Below, piece after piece: positions 59,780 to 64,000 of a stretch of 64,000 nt of DNA; within the stretch, counting starts at the first letter, position 1; the number at the start of each line of letters is the position of its first letter. Made by a program: the position numbers and the translations under genes. Location: NCBI RefSeq assembly GCF_013620795.1, contig NZ_LGLW01000004.1, positions 1 to 64,000 of the forward strand. Reading direction: 5' to 3'. Source of the DNA: Pseudomonas sp. Q2-TVG4-2 (GTDB taxonomy: Bacteria; Pseudomonadota; Gammaproteobacteria; Pseudomonadales; Pseudomonadaceae). The notes beneath the pieces were generated by a model that saw only the letters and a list, made by a program, of their open reading frames with translations, was not told the origin of the DNA and ran no database searches.

Positions 59780-60901
59780 ATGAATTGGGATGTGATGTTG
59801 AACGAACAGCTCTGGATCAACATCGCCATAGTCGCTGGCGTCACTATCGTCAGTTATCTCGTACTGCAGGCCATCCTGCGGATCATTACCAACCGCTTGA
59901 GGAAAATGGCCAAAGGGGCACGAAGTGGCTTCGTCGCCATTGCTGCGGAGATGCTCAGCCGCACCAGCCATTTGCTGCTGATCGCGCTCTCGTTACTGCT
60001 TGCTTTAAAGGTCGTCGAGCTGCCGGATCGTTGGGAATCAGCCATGTCGCATGGTTGGTTCATCGCGCTGGCGTTCCAGATCGCCTTGTGGATGGATACA
60101 GCCGCCCGGCTGTGGATGGAAAGCCTGACTCGCGACGGCAAGGCGCGAAATCCAGTCACCACCACCATCATCGGCATCATGATCCGCATCGTCATATGGA
60201 CCATGATGCTGCTGTCGATTCTGGCCAACCTGGGTGTCGATATCACCGCAATGGTCGCCAGCCTCGGCGTCGGCGGTATCGCCATTGCGCTGGCGGTGCA
60301 GACGCTGCTCAGCGATGTCTTCGCGTCTCTATCCATCGGCGTAGACAAACCGTTCGAGATCGGAGACTTCGTCGTGTTCGACGATGTTGCCGGGAATATC
60401 GAGCACATCGGTCTTAAAACTACCCGCATACGCGCGCTGAGCGGCGAACAGATCGTCTGCGCCAACGCCGAACTGCTCAAGCGTACCCTGCATAACTACA
60501 AGCGCATGAACACGCGGCGGATCGTGTTCAAGTTCGGCATCACCTACAACACGCCGTCGGACAAGGTGCGCGAGGTTTCAGCATTGCTGAAGCGAATCAT
60601 CGACGGCATCGACAACGCCAATTTCGACCGTGCGCATTTCCTCGCCTTCGACGACAGCCAGCTCACCTTCGAAGTCGTCTACATCATGCAGGTATCGGAC
60701 TACAACGCGTACATGGATACCCAGCAGGAAATCAATCTGCAGTTGCTGGACGGCATTCGCGAGATGGACGTGCAGTTCGCCTTCCCGACCCGCAGAGTTG
60801 AATTCATTGGCGGTAGCTTTCCGGAACTGACGGTCGCCGGTGTGCCAAATGAAAAGCCCGCCGCCACTCAGCAGGCCCGGAGCGCGCAGCCCAACGGATG
60901 A
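59780..60901 (+). CDS. MscS-family small-conductance mechanosensitive channel
   Basis: A 373-aa inner-membrane protein with four to five hydrophobic segments. The pore-lining helix is the glycine/alanine-rich MVASLGVGGIAIALAVQTLL near residue 160, followed by the beta domain with DKPFEIGDFVVFDDVAGNIE near residue 190 and a C-terminal alpha/beta vestibule domain. It should release solutes on hypo-osmotic shock; it is longer at the N terminus than E. coli MscS. ATG 59780 follows GGGAGGAC; a frame start at 59714 is less likely. Confidence 0.88.
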   Translation: MNWDVMLNEQLWINIAIVAGVTIVSYLVLQAILRIITNRLRKMAKGARSGFVAIAAEMLSRTSHLLLIALSLLLALKVVELPDRWESAMSHGWFIALAFQIALWMDTAARLWMESLTRDGKARNPVTTTIIGIMIRIVIWTMMLLSILANLGVDITAMVASLGVGGIAIALAVQTLLSDVFASLSIGVDKPFEIGDFVVFDDVAGNIEHIGLKTTRIRALSGEQIVCANAELLKRTLHNYKRMNTRRIVFKFGITYNTPSDKVREVSALLKRIIDGIDNANFDRAHFLAFDDSQLTFEVVYIMQVSDYNAYMDTQQEINLQLLDGIREMDVQFAFPTRRVEFIGGSFPELTVAGVPNEKPAATQQARSAQPNG

Positions 60902-60906
60902 CGCTT

Positions 60907-60938
60907 GAGCGGCGTCGGCCCGTAGGCCGCCGCCGCTC
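60907..60938. terminator. Bidirectional hairpin between the MscS gene and acs
   Basis: GAGCGGCG (60907-60914) and CGCCGCTC (60931-60938) form an 8-bp stem with an inner GGCC pairing, between two converging genes. There are no strong T runs, so termination strength is uncertain. Confidence 0.5.
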
Positions 60939-60944
60939 CAGCAT

Positions 60945-62900
60945 TCACCACATGCGCATCTGCTTATGGGTTTCGATCAGTTGAGGTACCACGCCCGGAT
61001 CGGCCAGCGTCGAGACATCCCCCAACGCATCGTATTCGTCAGTGGCGATCTTGCGCAGGATGCGCCGCATGATCTTGCCCGAGCGAGTCTTGGGTAAGCC
61101 TGGCGCCCACTGAATGACGTCCGGTACGGCAATTGGCCCGATCTCTTTGCGCACCCACTGCTGTAGCTCCTGACGCAACTGATCAGATGGCTCCTCACCC
61201 GCCAGCAGCGTCACGTACACGTAGATGCCCTGCCCCTTGAGCGGGTGCGGCACGCCCACCACCGCGGCTTCGGCCACCTTACGGTGCGCGACCATGGCGC
61301 TTTCGATTTCCGCCGTGCCCATGCGGTGACCGGATACGTTCAGCACGTCGTCCACCCGGCCGGTAATCCAATAGTAGCCATCTTCGTCGCGACGGGCGCC
61401 GTCACCGGTGAAATACATACCGCGGAAGGTCTTGAAGTAGGTGTCGACGAAGCGATCGTGGTCGCGATAGATGCTGCGCATCTGCCCCGGCCACGAATCG
61501 AGAATCACCAGATTGCCCTCGGTGGCGCCCTCGAGCAGATTGCCAAGGTTGTCTACCAATCCCGGCACCACCCCGAAGAAAGGCCGCGTCGCGGAACCCG
61601 GTTTCAAAGCCGTAGCGCCAGGTAGCGGGCTGATGAGAATGCCGCCCGTCTCGGTCTGCCACCAGGTATCGACGATGGGGCAACGCGATTTGCCGATCGT
61701 CTCGTAATACCAGTGCCAGGCCTCGGGGTTGATCGGCTCGCCGACAGAGCCGAGCAGCCGCAGGCTTGAGCCGTCGACACCCTCCATCGCGGCACCACCC
61801 TCGGCCATCATCGCGCGGATCGCGGTGGGCGCGGTATAGAGAATGTTGACCTTGTGCTTATCGACGATCTGGCCGATCCGCGTGACGTCGGGATAGTTAG
61901 GCACACCTTCGAACATCAGCGTTGTCGCACCGTTGGCCAGCGGTCCGTAGAGAATGTAACTGTGGCCGGTAATCCAGCCGACGTCGGCAGTACACCAATA
62001 AACCTCGCCGGGACGGTAATCGAATACTCGTTCATGAGTCAGAGCGGCGTAGAGCAGGTAGCCGCCGGACGTATGCATCACACCTTTGGGTTTGCCGGTC
62101 GAGCCGGACGTATAAAGGATGAACAGGGGCTCCTCCGCCCCCATCTCCTTGGGTGCGCAAACATCCCCGGCCACGCGCATCAGATCGTCATACCAGATGT
62201 CGCGATGCTGGTTCCAGCGGATGTCGCCACCCGTGCGGCGTACCACGATGATCTTTTGAATGCAGCTGGTTTGCGGGTTGGTCAGCGCCTCGTCGACATT
62301 CGCTTTCAGCGGTACCTTCTTGCCGCCGCGCAGCCCTTCGTCGGCGGTGATGACCACCTTGGACTTGCCGTCGATGATCCGGCCGGCCAGCGCTTCCGGG
62401 GAGAACCCGCCGAACACCACCGAATGAATGGCACCAATGCGTGCACAAGCCAGCATTGCCACCGCCACCTCGGGGATCATGGGCATGTAGATCGTGACCA
62501 CATCGCCCCGATGCACATCCTGCCCACGGAGCGCGTTGGCAAACTTGCTGACCTCGTGGTGGAGCTCGCGGTAGGTGATGCGGCGATGCTCGGATGGATC
62601 GTCTCCCTCCCAGATGATCGCCACCTCGTCACCCCGTGTTTCGAGGTGGCGATCCAGGCAGTTGGCCGAGACGTTCAAGGTGCCATCGGCGAACCACTTG
62701 ATGTCCACATGATGGTCATCGAAGGAGGTCTGCTTGACCCGCGAAAACGGCTTGATCCAATCGATGCGCTCCGCCTGCTCGCGCCAGAACCCGTCAGGGT
62801 TGACCACCGACTGTTGGTATAGCGCTTTATAGGCGGCCTCATCGGTCAGCGACCGAGCCGCAACTTCCGGTTTCACGGGATACAGGGACGCAGCAGTCAT
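60945..62900 (-). CDS. acs: Acetyl-CoA synthetase
   Basis: A 651-aa AMP-forming ligase making acetyl-CoA from acetate, ATP and CoA. The P-loop-like signature is [20 protein letters not shown] near residue 265, the acetate pocket WWQTETGG near residue 414, and the acetyl-regulated lysine in [13 protein letters not shown] near residue 609. The length is exactly that of typical Pseudomonas Acs. ATG 62900 is used; a TTG two codons upstream is not needed. It converges with the MscS gene. Confidence 0.96.
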   Translation of the reverse strand: MTAASLYPVKPEVAARSLTDEAAYKALYQQSVVNPDGFWREQAERIDWIKPFSRVKQTSFDDHHVDIKWFADGTLNVSANCLDRHLETRGDEVAIIWEGDDPSEHRRITYRELHHEVSKFANALRGQDVHRGDVVTIYMPMIPEVAVAMLACARIGAIHSVVFGGFSPEALAGRIIDGKSKVVITADEGLRGGKKVPLKANVDEALTNPQTSCIQKIIVVRRTGGDIRWNQHRDIWYDDLMRVAGDVCAPKEMGAEEPLFILYTSGSTGKPKGVMHTSGGYLLYAALTHERVFDYRPGEVYWCTADVGWITGHSYILYGPLANGATTLMFEGVPNYPDVTRIGQIVDKHKVNILYTAPTAIRAMMAEGGAAMEGVDGSSLRLLGSVGEPINPEAWHWYYETIGKSRCPIVDTWWQTETGGILISPLPGATALKPGSATRPFFGVVPGLVDNLGNLLEGATEGNLVILDSWPGQMRSIYRDHDRFVDTYFKTFRGMYFTGDGARRDEDGYYWITGRVDDVLNVSGHRMGTAEIESAMVAHRKVAEAAVVGVPHPLKGQGIYVYVTLLAGEEPSDQLRQELQQWVRKEIGPIAVPDVIQWAPGLPKTRSGKIMRRILRKIATDEYDALGDVSTLADPGVVPQLIETHKQMRMW

Positions 62901-62969
62901 GGACAATTACCTCACTCGTCGGTCTTGTTATCGTTTCGAATAACCTGCCCCACAGGCGAACCATACGAA

Positions 62970-63128
62970 TCAAACCAAGCGCCTGGCGACTTCACGTTCG
63001 AGCAACGCGGGGCCAAAGCGTTCCGCTGGCGTGTGGCCTTCGAAAACGCCTTTCTCCCCTAGAGCATAGACGCTTCGGCCAAGGCGTACTTTGCCGCCCT
63101 CTGTGGTCATAGAAATGCCGGGGCACAT
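62970..63128 (-). CDS. Possible small hypothetical protein upstream of acs
   Basis: A 52-aa frame on the minus strand (MCPGISMTTEGGKVRLGRSV start, ending LEREVARRLV). Its composition looks protein-like (charged C-terminal helix), and it lies in the 251-bp gap between acs and the DUF2254 gene, oriented like acs. There is no ribosome binding site at either methionine and I recognise no family, so it may be chance or a gene remnant. Confidence 0.25.
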   Translation of the reverse strand: MCPGISMTTEGGKVRLGRSVYALGEKGVFEGHTPAERFGPALLEREVARRLV

Positions 63129-63151
63129 GCCCGTCACGCCGGGGTTCAAGG

Positions 63152-64000
63152 ATGTCAGATCCAGCCAACGTGTTCTTTCGTGTCGTTAAACGCATCAGGG
63201 AGAGCATCGCTCTATATCCGGTCCTGATCCCCGCCGTTTATTTCGTCATAGCGATGCTGGTGTTTGCATTTGAGTCGACGTCCATTGCTGCGCCGTTACG
63301 TGAAAAGCTGCCGCCAGGTCTGGTCGATGCCGACAACAGCCGTGAAATCCTTGGCACGCTGATTACCGGCATCATTTCTCTCACGGTCTTCAGCTTCTCT
63401 ATGGTGATGGTCGTGCTCAACGGCGCCGCGGCCCGCCTGTCGCCTCGGGTACTGCCCGGCCTGGTCAGCGACACGCGCAATCAGGTGATCCTCGGCATCT
63501 ACTTGGGCAGCATCGTCTACTACCTACTGATGATCGGCGCCCTGAACAAGAACGACCCGGCCAGCATCCCGGCGCTCGGGCTCCTGCTGGCGTTGCTATT
63601 CGGCATGCTGTGCATGGCGCTGTTCGTCGTATTCATTCGTTCGGTATCCCAATCGATTCAGGTCGACTGGATCCTCAGCCGGCTCTACAACGGCGCATCA
63701 GCCAACCTGGACAAGCGTAGGCGGCGCATCGCCGGCGTCGCCGACATCCCCGACACAACCGACTGGTGGTGCCTGCCTTCAGCCCGACCGGGATATCTTC
63801 GCGAAGTGAACGAACGGCGCCTGGGCAAGATGCTGCGCAAACGCGACCTGATCGCCGTGATCCAGGTAGAGCCGGGCTTCTTCCTGATCGAGGGCCATCC
63901 ATTGATCAAGTTCAGTGAGCCGCTGAGCGATGAAGAGGCGAATGAAGCACTCGACTGTTTCGACTTCCACGACAATGAATTCGCTGGCGCTAACGTCTCC
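63152..64000 (+). CDS. DUF2254 membrane protein (3' end outside the window)
   Basis: At least 283 residues, open to the window edge with no stop. Hydrophobic segments are at ~20-42 (LYPVLIPAVYFVIAMLVFAF), ~72-92 (ILGTLITGIISLTVFSFSMV), ~118-135 and ~142-165. After these comes a soluble region (~170 on). VLNGAAARLSPRVLPGLVSD (~94-113) is the recognisable DUF2254 segment. Members are uncharacterised predicted membrane proteins of about 420 residues. The ATG follows AAGG. It diverges from acs. Confidence 0.8.
   Translation, partial: MSDPANVFFRVVKRIRESIALYPVLIPAVYFVIAMLVFAFESTSIAAPLREKLPPGLVDADNSREILGTLITGIISLTVFSFSMVMVVLNGAAARLSPRVLPGLVSDTRNQVILGIYLGSIVYYLLMIGALNKNDPASIPALGLLLALLFGMLCMALFVVFIRSVSQSIQVDWILSRLYNGASANLDKRRRRIAGVADIPDTTDWWCLPSARPGYLREVNERRLGKMLRKRDLIAVIQVEPGFFLIEGHPLIKFSEPLSDEEANEALDCFDFHDNEFAGANVS

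Overview
The window reads as a chromosomal segment of a GC-rich gammaproteobacterium of the genus Pseudomonas in the broad sense, most likely the P. stutzeri group (Stutzerimonas). This rests on gene order (topA, lexA-sulA, psrA, nagZ and MTI phosphorylase together, next to fadBA), on proteins recognisable as Pseudomonas QuiP, NagZ, LexA, AruC/AstE and FadB, and on REP-like hairpins. The species is an inference; no rRNA is present.

Region 1 (1-18109, + strand) is a surface or exopolysaccharide locus. A terminator of an outside gene is followed by an AT-rich leader of about 400 nt carrying a sigma70-like promoter, an inverted repeat at the predicted start site and an ops-like GGCGGTAG element. 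Then come a 2OG-Fe(II) oxygenase, a PLP sugar aminotransferase, a Wzx-type flippase, a GT2, a Wzc-type tyrosine autokinase/co-polymerase, a WbqC-family protein, an RfaH/NusG-like antiterminator, a GT4, a Wzy-like polymerase, a secreted PslG-like glycoside hydrolase, two GT4s, two small unknown ORFs, another GT2 and an acyltransferase. No priming transferase, Wza or sugar-nucleotide pathway gene is in the window. The pairing of an ops-like site in the leader with an RfaH paralog inside the locus suggests self-controlled antitermination.

Region 2 (18121-23580) holds a two-domain KaiC-like ATPase overlapping a stand-alone receiver protein, a divergent membrane-anchored diguanylate cyclase with an intact I-site, and rimO, whose terminator stem encloses a 140-bp MITE-like inverted-repeat element.

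Region 3 (23776-33057) carries a TetR regulator, an SDR/carboxymuconolactone-decarboxylase-like pair, the choline-to-betaine genes betT-betB-betA without betI, trmO and a DJ-1/PfpI protein.

Region 4 (33112-50000) carries quiP with three small companions, then MTI phosphorylase, nagZ, an L,D-transpeptidase and psrA on one strand. Divergent lexA-sulA has a two-box SOS promoter. Small conserved genes, an EamA transporter, topA and fadBA follow. The PsrA-type operator lies over the psrA promoter.

Region 5 (50422-64000) holds ptrB, a REP cluster, astE and aruC with a small gene between them but without the aruFGDB genes usual at this place, a crotonase, an HD-GYP phosphodiesterase, tRNA-Ser(GGA), a gene-poor stretch of about 770 bp, a tiny membrane protein with a rhodanese, an MscS channel, acs, and a DUF2254 membrane protein cut by the window edge.
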